48,368 bases of DNA from an uncultured Chlorobiaceae bacterium (GCA_903928225.1 CAIYPU010000014.1:1-48368); one strand, 5' to 3'; shown: positions 38,997 to 48,342, counted from the first letter of the stretch. The notes: generated from the sequence alone by a model not told the origin. Numbers and translations are program-made.

Positions 38997-39491
38997 ATGA
39001 AAAAAACAGCGATAACGACACTCATGATCATGACAGGATTGACAGGTTCAGGAATCAACGCTGCAGCCGCCGCACCAACAGTAACAGGATCCACTTATAA
39101 CGACGCACTCTCGGCGGAAAGCCGTCCTGCGATGCCCTGCGAACCCCGGATGCGGCATCACCGCGGACAGATGGGTACTGGCATGAACGAACGGCTCAAC
39201 CTGAGTAATGAACAGCGGACCAGTTTCAGGGAGCTGAGGCGGAAATATTTCGACAATTCGATTACCGAACGCAGGGGCCTCATGGAACTGAAGCGGGAAC
39301 TTGCCGAGGAGTCGGTCAGGAAGACACCTGACCAGAATAAAATCAATACCCTCTCAGACAGGATCGGCCGGGAACATACAAAGCTTGCAAGATCGCAAAG
39401 CAGGTTCATCAATGAACTTTCGTCGATACTTTCCCCTGAACAGCTGCAGAAGTTCATGAAAATGAGAGAAAACAGGTTTCATGGAGCATAA
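38997..39491 (+). CDS. Spy/CpxP-like periplasmic protein
   Basis: From the ATG at 38997 the product has 164 residues with a signal peptide (KKTAITTLMIMTGLTGSGINAAAAA). The mature helical part has LTxxQ-type motifs, LNLSNEQRTSFRELRRKYFD and LSPEQLQKFMKMRENR, and is rich in Arg, Glu and Met. Such proteins are periplasmic chaperones or metal-resistance (ZraP-like) proteins. The Met and His around 50-62 (MPCEPRMRHHRGQMGTGM) could bind metal. A hairpin follows the stop. Confidence 0.82.
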   Translation: MKKTAITTLMIMTGLTGSGINAAAAAPTVTGSTYNDALSAESRPAMPCEPRMRHHRGQMGTGMNERLNLSNEQRTSFRELRRKYFDNSITERRGLMELKRELAEESVRKTPDQNKINTLSDRIGREHTKLARSQSRFINELSSILSPEQLQKFMKMRENRFHGA

Positions 39492-39522
39492 CAGGAAAAA
39501 ACTGCTCTCCTGAAAATCGGGC

Positions 39523-39546
39523 CAGACGGGTGTCGCCACCCGTCTG
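39523..39546 (+). terminator. Hairpin after the Spy-like gene
   Basis: CAGACGGGTG and CACCCGTCTG form a perfect 10-bp stem around TCGC. The following bases are only mildly T-rich, so termination may be partial. Confidence 0.6.
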
Positions 39547-39613
39547 AACCTTTACCGGAATTCTGAAATGTTTTCCATATTCAGGGATGTAAATCTCCAG
39601 GAGGAAGACACCG

Positions 39614-39988
39614 ATGAACGACGACTGCAGCGAAAAACACTATCGGACAGATCTCGAAGAGAGCCTCTGCATGCACATCTTCTCAGTCTCTTCGGCCATG
39701 GTCGGCGTATGCCTGACGGTAATCGGCATCATCCAGGTTCTCATCATGGGCCAGAAAGCGACGACGTTCGCTGATGACCTTCTCGCAGTGGATGCACTGC
39801 TCTTCCTCTCCTCATGCATCCTCTCATACTGGGCCCTGCGCAGACGCGGCATAAAACGCATGCATACGATCGAACAGGTCGCCGACACCATTTTTCTTTG
39901 TGCAATGATCCTCATGGCCATCATCTGCATGCTCATCACCTTCGACATCTCCTTCCAAAGATCTTTAGAATGGATGAACAGCAGATAA
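39614..39988 (+). CDS. Small three-helix membrane protein
   Basis: The 124-residue protein has three hydrophobic helices (about 24-46, 57-73 and 91-111) and an acidic N-terminus, with LRRRGIKRMHTIEQ between helices two and three. AGGAGG (39599-39604) lies nine bases before the ATG, which supports translation. I recognise no family. It stands between the Spy-like gene and the efflux operon and could belong to either. Confidence 0.7.
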   Translation: MNDDCSEKHYRTDLEESLCMHIFSVSSAMVGVCLTVIGIIQVLIMGQKATTFADDLLAVDALLFLSSCILSYWALRRRGIKRMHTIEQVADTIFLCAMILMAIICMLITFDISFQRSLEWMNSR

Positions 39989-40096
39989 AAACCGGTTTCT
40001 GCGTATAAACCTTGAAAATTCACGCGAAAAAACCTATTTATCCTTTATTGTATCTTATTTTAGGGTCAAGCCGCAACCGTTTATCGAACCGTATCC

Positions 40097-41233
40097 GTGC
40101 CGGGGATTCTCAAAATAGCTCTGAAACTGCTGATCAATGACAGAAGCAAGTTTACCGCCCTGCTCGTAGGCATCACCTTTGCGGTATTCCTCATGGTCAT
40201 GATGACATCCATGTTCTCAGGGATCCTTACCAGGTCGTCGTCCTCCGTTTACAATATCGGCGCCAAGATCTGGGTCATGGACCCTGCCGTCAACAACGCC
40301 ACGAGCAGCATTCCCATGCCGGATTACGTCCTATCCGCGGCAAGAAGCATCAAGGGCGTCCGATATGCTGTTCCCCTCTATTTCGGCACGGCACAGGTGA
40401 AGCTGAAAGACGGCACCTACCAGGCGACAACCGTCGTAGGGCTAGACGATGCGACACTCTACGGCAGGCCGGAACTGCTCGAGGGAAATATCAACGACAT
40501 CTATGCGGATAACGCCTTCATCGTCGTCAAGGATGCGGAATACAGCAAGCTCGGAAAACCCGGTGTCGGCAACGAGTTTGAAATCAACGATCACAGGGGG
40601 GTCGTCGTCGGGCTTGCAAAAGTGGCATCTTCCGGGCTTTTCGGCATTCCCACGATCTATACCACGTACAGCAGGGCGATAACCTATATCCCTTCTACCC
40701 GGTTCACAACCTCCTATATCCTTATCGAACCAAAAAGAGAAAACGATATTCCCGCTATTCAGCAAGAGATCGGCAAACTCGGCTACCAGGCTCTGACACG
40801 CGACCAGTTCGTAGGAAAGATCAGCGATTTCTATACCTTCAAGACCGGCATGGGGATGAACATCCTTCTCATGACCACGATAAGTTTCGTTGTCGGCCTG
40901 TCGATCTCCGGCCAGACCTTCTACACCTTCATTCTTGAAAACCTGGAAAAGTTCGGCGCATTGAAAGCCATCGGGGCCAGGAGCAACGAACTGATAGCCA
41001 TGATCCTGTTCCAGGCATCGTTCACTTCGCTGATCGGCTACGGCCTCGGTGTCGGGGCCGCATCGACATTCATGATCCTTGCAAGGCTTCGCATGCCCGA
41101 TTACGCTGCGCAGATAACCTTCGTGATCCTCGGTTTCGCCCTGCTGATGGTGCTGGTCATCGCAAGCGTTTCCAGTTATATCGGCGTGCGCAAGGTGCTG
41201 CAGATCCAGCCGTTCGATATCTTCAGGGGCTGA
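40097..41233 (+). CDS. ABC transporter permease, FtsX/DevC-type
   Basis: The 378-residue protein has one N-terminal helix (about 18-42), a periplasmic MacB-like domain (about 45-255) and three C-terminal helices. It is the membrane part of an efflux system like DevBCA or MacAB. Translation starts at GTG (40097). The ATPase gene begins one base after the stop, and the membrane fusion protein and outer-membrane factor genes follow, so the four genes encode a complete export path from cytoplasm or periplasm to the outside. Confidence 0.9.
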   Translation: MPGILKIALKLLINDRSKFTALLVGITFAVFLMVMMTSMFSGILTRSSSSVYNIGAKIWVMDPAVNNATSSIPMPDYVLSAARSIKGVRYAVPLYFGTAQVKLKDGTYQATTVVGLDDATLYGRPELLEGNINDIYADNAFIVVKDAEYSKLGKPGVGNEFEINDHRGVVVGLAKVASSGLFGIPTIYTTYSRAITYIPSTRFTTSYILIEPKRENDIPAIQQEIGKLGYQALTRDQFVGKISDFYTFKTGMGMNILLMTTISFVVGLSISGQTFYTFILENLEKFGALKAIGARSNELIAMILFQASFTSLIGYGLGVGAASTFMILARLRMPDYAAQITFVILGFALLMVLVIASVSSYIGVRKVLQIQPFDIFRG

Positions 41234-41234
41234 A

Positions 41235-41939
41235 ATGAGCGGGACAGCCATCAGTGCAGAGAACCTGGTCAAATGGTTCGGAGAAGGAGAAGCCAGGACC
41301 GTTGCGGTCAGGGATGCGAGTTTTGCAGCGGAATACGGACAGATCCTCTATATCGTCGGCCCCTCGGGAAGCGGAAAAACAACCTTGCTGAGCATGGTTT
41401 CGGGAATACTGAAGCCGAACAGCGGAAGTGTCATCGTCGAAGGTGAAGATATCTGGGGGATGTCCGAAGACCGGATCGCCCGGATCAGGCTGAACAAGAT
41501 CGGGTTCGTTTTCCAGGACTACCATCTCTTTCCGCGGCTTACCACAGCCGAGAATGTCGCTGTTCCACTGATACTGAAAAAAATGAACTGGAACCAGGCG
41601 CTGAACGTGGCACTCGAGTACCTTGACATCGTAGGACTGAAAGAGCGTGCCCAGCTGCCGCCATACAAGCTGAGCGGCGGTGAACAGCAGCGCGTTGCAA
41701 TTGCGAGGGCGATTGCGGGGCAGCCCGATATCCTGATTTTCGACGAACCGACAGCTTCGCTCGACGGCGATACCGGCAGAAAGATCATCGAGTTCGTAAA
41801 AGCGAAAATCCTCGATGAAAAACGCTGCATCATCATCGTCACGCACGACAGCAGGATTTACGAATACGCCGATACCATCATGAAGATGGAAGACGGTAAA
41901 ATCATCGGGTTCGAAAAGAATCATGCACATGAGAAATAA
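41235..41939 (+). CDS. ABC transporter ATP-binding protein (LolD/MacB/DevA-type)
   Basis: The 234-residue ATPase has Walker A GPSGSGKT (about 43-50), Q-loop VFQDYHLF, signature LSGGEQQR, Walker B ILIFDEPTASLD and the switch His in IIIVTHD. It belongs to the group that drives FtsX-type permeases by mechanotransmission. It lies one base after the permease stop and its end overlaps the membrane fusion protein gene by 17 bases. Confidence 0.95.
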   Translation: MSGTAISAENLVKWFGEGEARTVAVRDASFAAEYGQILYIVGPSGSGKTTLLSMVSGILKPNSGSVIVEGEDIWGMSEDRIARIRLNKIGFVFQDYHLFPRLTTAENVAVPLILKKMNWNQALNVALEYLDIVGLKERAQLPPYKLSGGEQQRVAIARAIAGQPDILIFDEPTASLDGDTGRKIIEFVKAKILDEKRCIIIVTHDSRIYEYADTIMKMEDGKIIGFEKNHAHEK

Positions 41940-42855
41940 AATCCTTATCGGACTTTCCGTCTTCGGCATACTCCTCGGAGCGGGCAGCGCTTACGTGTTG
42001 CGTCCGCAACCGAAACCCCTTCCCCCGGCATTCAAACCTGCTGCAAACCCCTATCAGAAGGGAATTTATGCTAACGGGATCATCGAGACCGTTCAGGCAA
42101 GCGGAGCGAATGTCAACATTTATCCCGAAGTTTCGGGTACAGTCACCAGGATCCCCGTCATCGAAGGCCAGCAGGTGCAGGCCGGCGACCCCCTGCTGGT
42201 CCTCGACGACACAGTCCAGCGTTCGACAACGGAATCGGCCAGGGCACAGATCGGGGTCGCCCTTGCGAATTACAAAAACCTGAAAGCCCAGTACGACAAA
42301 CTCAGGGCTTCATGGAACCTCGATCAGCGGTCAGTCAGCAGGGATGCGCTCGATACCGCCGAAAACGCGGCCAAGGGAGCGAAAGCGAGCCTGGAACTTG
42401 CCAGGAAACAGTACAACGCCGCTGAAGCTCTTCTGGGCAAGTATACCGTCAGATCCCTTTCCGGCGGCACCGTCCTGTCGATCAACACGGCCGTCGGCAG
42501 CTATGTCTCGAACCAGGGAGTGTATGACACTTATTCGAGAGGTTCCGTGCCGGTCCTGGTGATGGGAAACCTTGGCACCGGCCTTGCGGTACGCTGCTAT
42601 GTCGATGAAATCCTCATCCAGCGGCTTCCCGATCCCTCAAGAATCAACGCACGCATGTTCATCAGGGGAACGGATGTCAGCATCCCCCTGAAATTCGTTC
42701 GCATCCAGCCCAATGTCAGCCCGAAAATCCAGCTCTCGAGCCAGAGGACGGAACGGGTCGACGTACGGGTGCTCCCTGTGGTTTTCAGTTTCGGGAAACC
42801 GGCAAATGCAACACTCTATCCCGGTCAACTTGTAGACGTCTATATCGGTGGATAA
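41923..42855 (+). CDS. HlyD-family membrane fusion protein
   Basis: The 310-residue protein has an N-terminal helix (NKILIGLSVFGILLGAGSAYVL), a lipoyl-like half (GTVTRIPVIEGQQVQAGDPLLVLDD), a short helical hairpin (about 90-150), the second lipoyl half (YTVRSLSGGTVLSINTAVGSYV) and a beta-barrel domain. It bridges the inner-membrane ABC parts to the TolC-like protein. Met1 or Met3 may be the start; both overlap the ATPase gene. Its stop overlaps the next gene by eight bases. Confidence 0.93.
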   Translation: MHMRNKILIGLSVFGILLGAGSAYVLRPQPKPLPPAFKPAANPYQKGIYANGIIETVQASGANVNIYPEVSGTVTRIPVIEGQQVQAGDPLLVLDDTVQRSTTESARAQIGVALANYKNLKAQYDKLRASWNLDQRSVSRDALDTAENAAKGAKASLELARKQYNAAEALLGKYTVRSLSGGTVLSINTAVGSYVSNQGVYDTYSRGSVPVLVMGNLGTGLAVRCYVDEILIQRLPDPSRINARMFIRGTDVSIPLKFVRIQPNVSPKIQLSSQRTERVDVRVLPVVFSFGKPANATLYPGQLVDVYIGG

Positions 42856-44380
42856 TCTTCCCAACAAGCGAACCGGGACCGTTCTCCTGAACTCCCTCGG
42901 CTTCAGGGGCAGGAAATTCGGCATCTTCTTCTCCGCTCTCGCCTGCCTCACGGCCGCCGGGTGCGCCGCTGGCCCGGACTTTACGAGGCCGGAAGCCCCG
43001 AACACAGACAGGTACAATTACGGCGGGGACCCGAAAGAATTCTCAGCCGCAGGCACCGAAAGGCAACAGATCATTGCCGGCAGCGAACCGGTGGCGAACT
43101 GGTGGAAACTGTTCAATTCAAGCCGGATCGATGCCATCGTTTCGGAGGGGCTCGAAAACAACCCTTCGCTGCAGGCTGCCCAGGCGAGCCTGAGGGAGAG
43201 CCAGGAAAACCTCCGCGCAGGGTCCGGTATTTTTTTCCCCCAGGCCGGCGCCACATTCGCAGAGACGCGAGAAAAAAGTTCACCGGCATCGAGCGGCAGT
43301 TCGTCGGTTGGAAAACTCTTCAACCTCTCCACCCTTTCCGCATCGGTCAGCTACGTTCTCGATATAGCGGGAGGACAGCGCCGGACGGTGGAAGGCCTCG
43401 CGGCCAAGGTCGACCAGCAGCGCGCCATTGGTCTCGGCACCTATATCATACTTTCCGGAAACCTCGTCAACACCTCGATCGCCATTGCCGCATACCAGGC
43501 GCAGATCGACGAACTCGAACTGCTCGCATCCCTTGAAAAAGAACAGGTCGCCATTGCCGAAAAACAGTACAAGGCAGGGGTCGTGGCCTTCAGCAGCGTG
43601 CTTGCGCTGCAGAGCCAGCTTGATGCGCTCGAGGCTTCCATCCCGCCGGTCGAACAGCAGCTGAACAGGGCGGAAAACCTGCTTGCAATGCTTACCGGCA
43701 GGCTGCCCTCGGAGTTCCGGACGCCGAAAATCATGCTGTCCGAAATCGCGCTTCCTGACGACCTGCCGCTTTCCCTCCCGTCGGAGCTTGTCAGGCAGAG
43801 ACCGGACATCCTTGCCGCAGAAGCACAGCTCCATGCAGCCAGCGCCGGCATAGGCCAGGCAACGGCAGCCCTGTTTCCGAGCTTTACCCTGAGCGCGGGC
43901 TATGGACAGGCAAGCCTTTCGGCAAACAACCTGTTCGATAAAGCAAACAGTTTCTGGAACCTGGGCGCGAACATTGCGGCCCCCATTTTCAACGGAGGCT
44001 CACTCAGGGCCAAACGCCGGGCTGCGATCGCAGCGTATGACCAGAGTTTTGCGAATTACAGGGCAACCGTCCTTTCGGCATTCGCCGAAGTGGCCAATAC
44101 CCTCCGCGCGCTGCAGCACGATGCCGAGGTGGTGCAGAAAGCTTCAAGAGCTTTGGATACCGCAGGTCTCTCGCTGAACCTTCTTCAGGCAAACTACAGG
44201 GCTGGCCTGGTCAATTACCTCCAGGTCATGGCTGCCGACCGGGATTACCGTCAGGCAAAAATATCCCTGATCCAGGCCAGAGCGCTGCAACTTCAGGATA
44301 CGGCAGCTCTTTATGTCGCCCTCGGCGGCGGCTGGAAAAACGATGCCGTTGCCAATAAAAAGCTGTCGGGCAATCCATAA
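42848..44380 (+). CDS. TolC-like outer-membrane efflux lipoprotein (NodT family)
   Basis: The 510-residue protein has a long basic N-terminus and the lipobox LTAAGC with Cys39 as lipidation site. The mature part begins GPDFTRPEAP, as in NodT/OprM-type outer-membrane factors, and has the two long-helix OEP repeats (VANWWKLFNSSRIDAIVSEGLENNPSL and LRQRPD-like VRQRPDILAAEAQLHAAS). It forms the outer-membrane channel of the efflux system. Its start overlaps the membrane fusion protein gene by eight bases, so expression is coupled. Confidence 0.95.
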   Translation: MDNLPNKRTGTVLLNSLGFRGRKFGIFFSALACLTAAGCAAGPDFTRPEAPNTDRYNYGGDPKEFSAAGTERQQIIAGSEPVANWWKLFNSSRIDAIVSEGLENNPSLQAAQASLRESQENLRAGSGIFFPQAGATFAETREKSSPASSGSSSVGKLFNLSTLSASVSYVLDIAGGQRRTVEGLAAKVDQQRAIGLGTYIILSGNLVNTSIAIAAYQAQIDELELLASLEKEQVAIAEKQYKAGVVAFSSVLALQSQLDALEASIPPVEQQLNRAENLLAMLTGRLPSEFRTPKIMLSEIALPDDLPLSLPSELVRQRPDILAAEAQLHAASAGIGQATAALFPSFTLSAGYGQASLSANNLFDKANSFWNLGANIAAPIFNGGSLRAKRRAAIAAYDQSFANYRATVLSAFAEVANTLRALQHDAEVVQKASRALDTAGLSLNLLQANYRAGLVNYLQVMAADRDYRQAKISLIQARALQLQDTAALYVALGGGWKNDAVANKKLSGNP

Positions 44381-44547
44381 AAGAGCGCGCGTCACAGCGA
44401 CGGGCGCATCGTTCCCCGATACTCCAACACCACACCATTCCGGATGTTTGTCAACCAGACCGGAAACAATATGATTCCTTCGGAAAACATGGTATTATTA
44501 TCAACCAGTCCCTGTTTTTCGGGACGGTCAAAACATTATTCTGAAAC

Positions 44548-45927
44548 ATGGAAGCGAACCAGAAAAAACAGCAGGTCGCACTCAGTTCGGTAGCGGCAAG
44601 CATCCTGCTGACCGTCCTGAAGCTCGTCGTAGGGTTCATGACCGGCAGTATCGGCATCATTTCCGAAGCGGCGCACTCGGCGCTCGATTTCGGAGCGGCG
44701 GCCCTGACGTTCTTTGCCGTGAAGATGAGCGACAAACCAGCGGACACCAAACATCATTACGGCCATGCCAAGATCGAAAGTGTTTCGGCGCTGATCGAAA
44801 CCGGCCTCCTGATCGTCACGAGCGTCTGGATCGTCTATGAAGCGCTTACCCGGCTCTTGGAAGGTTCGTCGGAAATAGAGGTGAAATGGTACTCCTTTGC
44901 AATTATGGCGATATCGATCGTCGTGGACTTTTCGCGTGCGCGCGCGCTGAAAAAAGTCGCAGAGGAAACGAAAAGCAAGGCGCTCGAAGCCGACGCGCTC
45001 CATTTCAGCTCCGATATCCTGAGCTCTGCCGTGGTTATCGCCGGCCTTGTCTTCGTCTCACTCGGCATACACTGGGCCGACGCCGTTGCCGGTATCGCCG
45101 TCGCGATCATGGTTGGCTGGGCGGCGATGAGGCTCGGCAAAACCACGATCGATATCCTCATCGACGCGGCCCCCGAAGGCATTACCGAAAAAATTGAAGA
45201 GATCACGCTTGAAGTCCCCGGCGTGGTCGGCATCGACAAGATCAGGGTGAAACCGACCGGCCCCCAGGTTTTCATTGAAATGTCGATCACCGTGAACAGG
45301 ACCCTTTCGGTCGAAAAAGTGCAGTCGATCTGCACCACGATCGAAAAGCTCGTCCGCATCGAGTTTCCGGTTGCGGACATCACCATCAACACGAAACCGG
45401 TCGCGCTCAACAGCGAAACCATCGCTGAACGCGTCCATGTGGTAGGGCTGAACCACAGCCTGCACGCCCATAACATCTCGACCAGCCTGGACGGTGAAAA
45501 AAAGCATATCACCTTCGATGTCGAGGTCGATCAGCAACTGACCGTAAAAAAGGCGCACGACATCGTGACAGCTCTCGAAGAGGACCTTCACCGCGAATTC
45601 GACGGGGATATCGACATCTGCATCCATCTCGACCCGCTCCGCTACGAGGAGCGGAACACCTCTTCCCTGCAACCTGAAGAGGGGCTGCGGATACAAGCGG
45701 CCATCCTGAAGGCAGCAAAATCGTTCGAAGGCATTCGGGATGTCCACGATATCCAGGCCAGGCTGACGGAAAAGCAGAAACTTGTCATCACCATGCACTG
45801 CTCGTTCGAAGATGAACTGCTTCTCGAAGAAGCCCATTCGCTCACGAGCCGTCTTGAAGGCGCCGTCTACCATGCCCTGCCTGATGCATGCAGGGTGATC
45901 ATCCACGCGGAGCCGACGCCGGCCTGA
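44548..45927 (+). CDS. Cation diffusion facilitator with three C-terminal domains
   Basis: CDF proteins export Zn, Cd, Fe or Mn by proton antiport. The first 205 residues have six helices with the metal site HxxxD in helix 2 (His43, Asp47) and HxxxD in helix 5 (His152, Asp156). The cytoplasmic part is unusually long: three ferredoxin-like regulatory domains at about 211-283, 294-362 and 383-456, where most CDF proteins have one. At 459 residues it exceeds the usual 300. The metal cannot be fixed from sequence. It is separated from the efflux operon by 167 bases and probably has its own promoter. Confidence 0.92.
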   Translation: MEANQKKQQVALSSVAASILLTVLKLVVGFMTGSIGIISEAAHSALDFGAAALTFFAVKMSDKPADTKHHYGHAKIESVSALIETGLLIVTSVWIVYEALTRLLEGSSEIEVKWYSFAIMAISIVVDFSRARALKKVAEETKSKALEADALHFSSDILSSAVVIAGLVFVSLGIHWADAVAGIAVAIMVGWAAMRLGKTTIDILIDAAPEGITEKIEEITLEVPGVVGIDKIRVKPTGPQVFIEMSITVNRTLSVEKVQSICTTIEKLVRIEFPVADITINTKPVALNSETIAERVHVVGLNHSLHAHNISTSLDGEKKHITFDVEVDQQLTVKKAHDIVTALEEDLHREFDGDIDICIHLDPLRYEERNTSSLQPEEGLRIQAAILKAAKSFEGIRDVHDIQARLTEKQKLVITMHCSFEDELLLEEAHSLTSRLEGAVYHALPDACRVIIHAEPTPA

Positions 45928-45985
45928 AAACCGGGATAGAGGGCACGACGGGAACGACTCCGGGACAACACACAGGATATCTCCT

Positions 45986-46678
45986 ATGAAAGGCACCCTT
46001 GCATTCGACATTTACGGGACCCTCATTGATACTCAGGGCATCACGGGCATGCTGGAAAAACATGCCGGCTTCAAGGCAGAGGCTTTTTCGCAGTTCTGGC
46101 GCCAGAAAGTGCTCGAATACTCCTTCCGCCGGGGACTGATGGACCGGTACCTCGATTTTGCAGCCTGTACCGGCCAGGCCCTCGACTACACCCTCGAGGT
46201 GTTCGGCATCCCACTTTCCGCTAGGGAGAAAACGGCATTGCTCGATGCCTACCGGGAGCTTCCGGTTTTCGATGATGTCAGTGAAGGGCTTTCAGAGGCT
46301 GAAAACGCAGGGTTCAGGATCTATGCCTTTTCAAACGGAAAACGTTCCGATGTCGAGCACCTGCTCGATCACGGGGGGATCAGGAAATTTTTCATCGATA
46401 TCGTCAGCGTCGACGAGGTGAGGAAGTTCAAACCTGACCCGGAGGTCTACCGGCATTTCCTCAAGCGTTCCTCTTCGCAGCCCGAACAGGCATGGCTCGT
46501 ATCATCGAACCCCTTCGACGTGCTTGGCGCCGTTTCGGCAGGGATGAAATCGGTTTGGGTCCGCCGTTCCCTTCCGGTCATCATGGACCCGTGGGAAATC
46601 GCTCCAGGGGTGACGATTGAAAAACTTCCGGACATCGTCCCCGCCATCGCTTCATTTGATAACACTCAGGTATCCTGA
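45986..46678 (+). CDS. HAD-superfamily hydrolase, haloacid dehalogenase type II-like
   Basis: The 230-residue protein has the nucleophile Asp8 in LAFDIYGTLIDT, Ser in YAFSNGKRSDVEHLL, Lys in VRKFKPDPEVYRHF and Ser-Asn near WLVSSNPFDVLGA. The D-x-YGTL and SSNPFD patterns match L-2-haloacid dehalogenases rather than phosphatases. Whether it truly dehalogenates is unproven. It ends 13 bases inside the MFS gene on the other strand. Confidence 0.9.
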   Translation: MKGTLAFDIYGTLIDTQGITGMLEKHAGFKAEAFSQFWRQKVLEYSFRRGLMDRYLDFAACTGQALDYTLEVFGIPLSAREKTALLDAYRELPVFDDVSEGLSEAENAGFRIYAFSNGKRSDVEHLLDHGGIRKFFIDIVSVDEVRKFKPDPEVYRHFLKRSSSQPEQAWLVSSNPFDVLGAVSAGMKSVWVRRSLPVIMDPWEIAPGVTIEKLPDIVPAIASFDNTQVS

Positions 46679-48012
46679 ACGCTCGACAACTCCGTTCCCT
46701 TATGCCGGATGTACCTTGCGGTCACGAAAAGGGTGAGCACCGCAGCCGAGAGAAGGGCCGCTGAAAACATGACAAGCACCGCAGCCATCCTGCCGCCGGT
46801 CGCATCCCGGACAATACCGGCAATTTCCGGGCTCACGTAACCGGCAAGGTTCCCGAACGAATTGACGAGGGCAATGCCGGCCGCGGCTGCCGTTCCCGTC
46901 AGGATTGACGAAGGCAGGGACCAGAAGCATGAAAGCGCGGACATGACCCCGGCCGTGGCAATGGACAGGGCCGCAACGCCGTACCAGCCCGAAACGGATG
47001 GCATGGCGCTCAGGGCGAATGCGGCTGCAGCTCCGATGCATGGAACGAAGATATGCCACAGGCGTTCCCCGGTCCTGTCGGAATGCATGCCGTTCAGCAC
47101 CATGGCAACCGCCGAAACGAGCCATGGAACGGCAGAAATCCAGCCGATCGCACTATTGTCGGTCGTGATCGACTCCTTGATGATCTGGGGCAGCCAGAAA
47201 GAGATGCCGTAAAGTCCCATGACGATGGAAAAGTAAACGGCTGCAAGCAGCCATATGGCATGGCTCGACAATGCTTCGCCGAAGGTATGCCTCGTGCCGG
47301 CCACCTTCTTTTTTTCCGTCTCTTCCTGTCCGAGCTTGCCGATGATCGCTTCTTTTTCATCGCTGCCGAGCCATGCTGCCCCGGCAGGAGCGTCATCGAG
47401 ATAATAAAAAACCCATACACCGGTCAGCAGGGAAGGTATACCCTCGAGCAGGAAGAGCCACTGCCATCCCCGAATCCCAGCGAAGGTATTCATGGCATCG
47501 AGGATCATGCCTGAAACCGGTCCCCCGATCACGCCTGCCGCCGCTACAGCGGTCATGAACCAGGCCACGATTCCCGCCCGGTAAGACGACGGGAACCATT
47601 GCGTCAGGTAGAGGATGATACCGGGGAAAAAACCGGCTTCGGCAACGCCGAGAAGAAACCGGAAAAAGTAAAAAAGAGTTTCGTTCGAAATCACTGCCTG
47701 CAGGCAGGCGACCAGTCCCCAGGTGATCATGATGCGCGCGATCCAGGTTCGGGCGCCGATTTTCGCAAGGATCATGTTGCTCGGCACTTCGAACAACAGG
47801 TACCCGATAAAGAAAATACCCGCTCCGGTCCCGTAGGCAGTATCGCTCAGACCGAGGTCGCTGCACATCTGCAGTTTCGCGAACCCGACATTCACCCGGT
47901 CGAGGTAAGCGAGGATGTAACAGAAGAACAGGAAAGGAACCAGCCGCCTTGCTGCTTTGCCGAAAGCCGCTTTTTCAAGAGGGGATGCAGAGTCGGAGAA
48001 GTTGAATGGCAT
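46666..48012 (-). CDS. MFS transporter, anion:cation symporter type
   Basis: From the ATG at 48012 the product has 448 residues and 12 helices. The opening RRLVPFLFFCYILAYLDRVNVGFAKLQM and the block GVAEAGFFPGIILYLTQWFPSSYRA are characteristic of the ACS (phthalate/tartrate/galactonate) subfamily, which takes up organic acids with protons. The substrate is unknown. The frame stays open upstream to 48114 through tandem repeats, adding 34 residues; the shorter form matches the family. Its end overlaps the dehalogenase-like gene by 13 bases. Confidence 0.9.
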   Translation of the reverse strand: MPFNFSDSASPLEKAAFGKAARRLVPFLFFCYILAYLDRVNVGFAKLQMCSDLGLSDTAYGTGAGIFFIGYLLFEVPSNMILAKIGARTWIARIMITWGLVACLQAVISNETLFYFFRFLLGVAEAGFFPGIILYLTQWFPSSYRAGIVAWFMTAVAAAGVIGGPVSGMILDAMNTFAGIRGWQWLFLLEGIPSLLTGVWVFYYLDDAPAGAAWLGSDEKEAIIGKLGQEETEKKKVAGTRHTFGEALSSHAIWLLAAVYFSIVMGLYGISFWLPQIIKESITTDNSAIGWISAVPWLVSAVAMVLNGMHSDRTGERLWHIFVPCIGAAAAFALSAMPSVSGWYGVAALSIATAGVMSALSCFWSLPSSILTGTAAAAGIALVNSFGNLAGYVSPEIAGIVRDATGGRMAAVLVMFSAALLSAAVLTLFVTARYIRHKGTELSSVQDT

Positions 48013-48045
48013 GTTTGTTTGTGTGCTGAAGGTCTGGGGAAAAAA

Positions 48046-48073
48046 GCAATGAGCGATGAGCAACGAGCAATGA
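48046..48073 (-). repeat. Four heptamers in inverted orientation
   Basis: GCAATGA, GCGATGA, GCAACGA and GCAATGA are the reverse complement of the TCATYGC units found at 48161-48342. They sit 34 bases upstream of the likely MFS start codon. Confidence 0.85.
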
Positions 48074-48077
48074 GAAG

Positions 48078-48113
48078 GATCGGACCGATTGGACTGATCA
48101 GACCGATCGGTCA
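48078..48113. repeat. Four tandem 9-mers
   Basis: GATCGGACC, GATTGGACT, GATCAGACC and GATCGGTCA follow each other without gaps. The consensus GATYRGACY is partly self-complementary. Confidence 0.8.
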
Positions 48114-48160
48114 TATCAGTATGATTTTTTACGCCGTTTTCTTAACTGAGCTGGCTTTGC

Positions 48161-48342
48161 TCATCGCTCATTGCTCATTGCTCATCGCTCATCGCTCATT
48201 GCTCATTGCTCATCGCTCATCGCTCATCGCTCATCGCTCATCGCTCATCGCTCATCGCTCATCGCTCATCGCTCATTGCTCATCGCTCATCGCTCATCGC
48301 TCATCGCTCATTGCTCATTGCTCATTGCTCATTGCTCATCGC
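48161..48342 (+). repeat. Heptanucleotide tandem repeat, 26 copies
   Basis: The unit TCATYGC is repeated 26 times without any insertion or deletion. Only the fifth base varies (C in 17 copies, T in 9). The tract resembles the short tandemly repeated heptamers known from heterocystous cyanobacteria. Because 7 is not a multiple of 3, every plus-strand frame stays open and encodes repeats of LLIAHRS type. Confidence 0.97.

Noticed and set aside
45058-46011. 317-codon minus-strand frame opposite the CDF gene
   Set aside because: The CDF gene has clear motifs through this region, and the antisense frame has no recognisable features.
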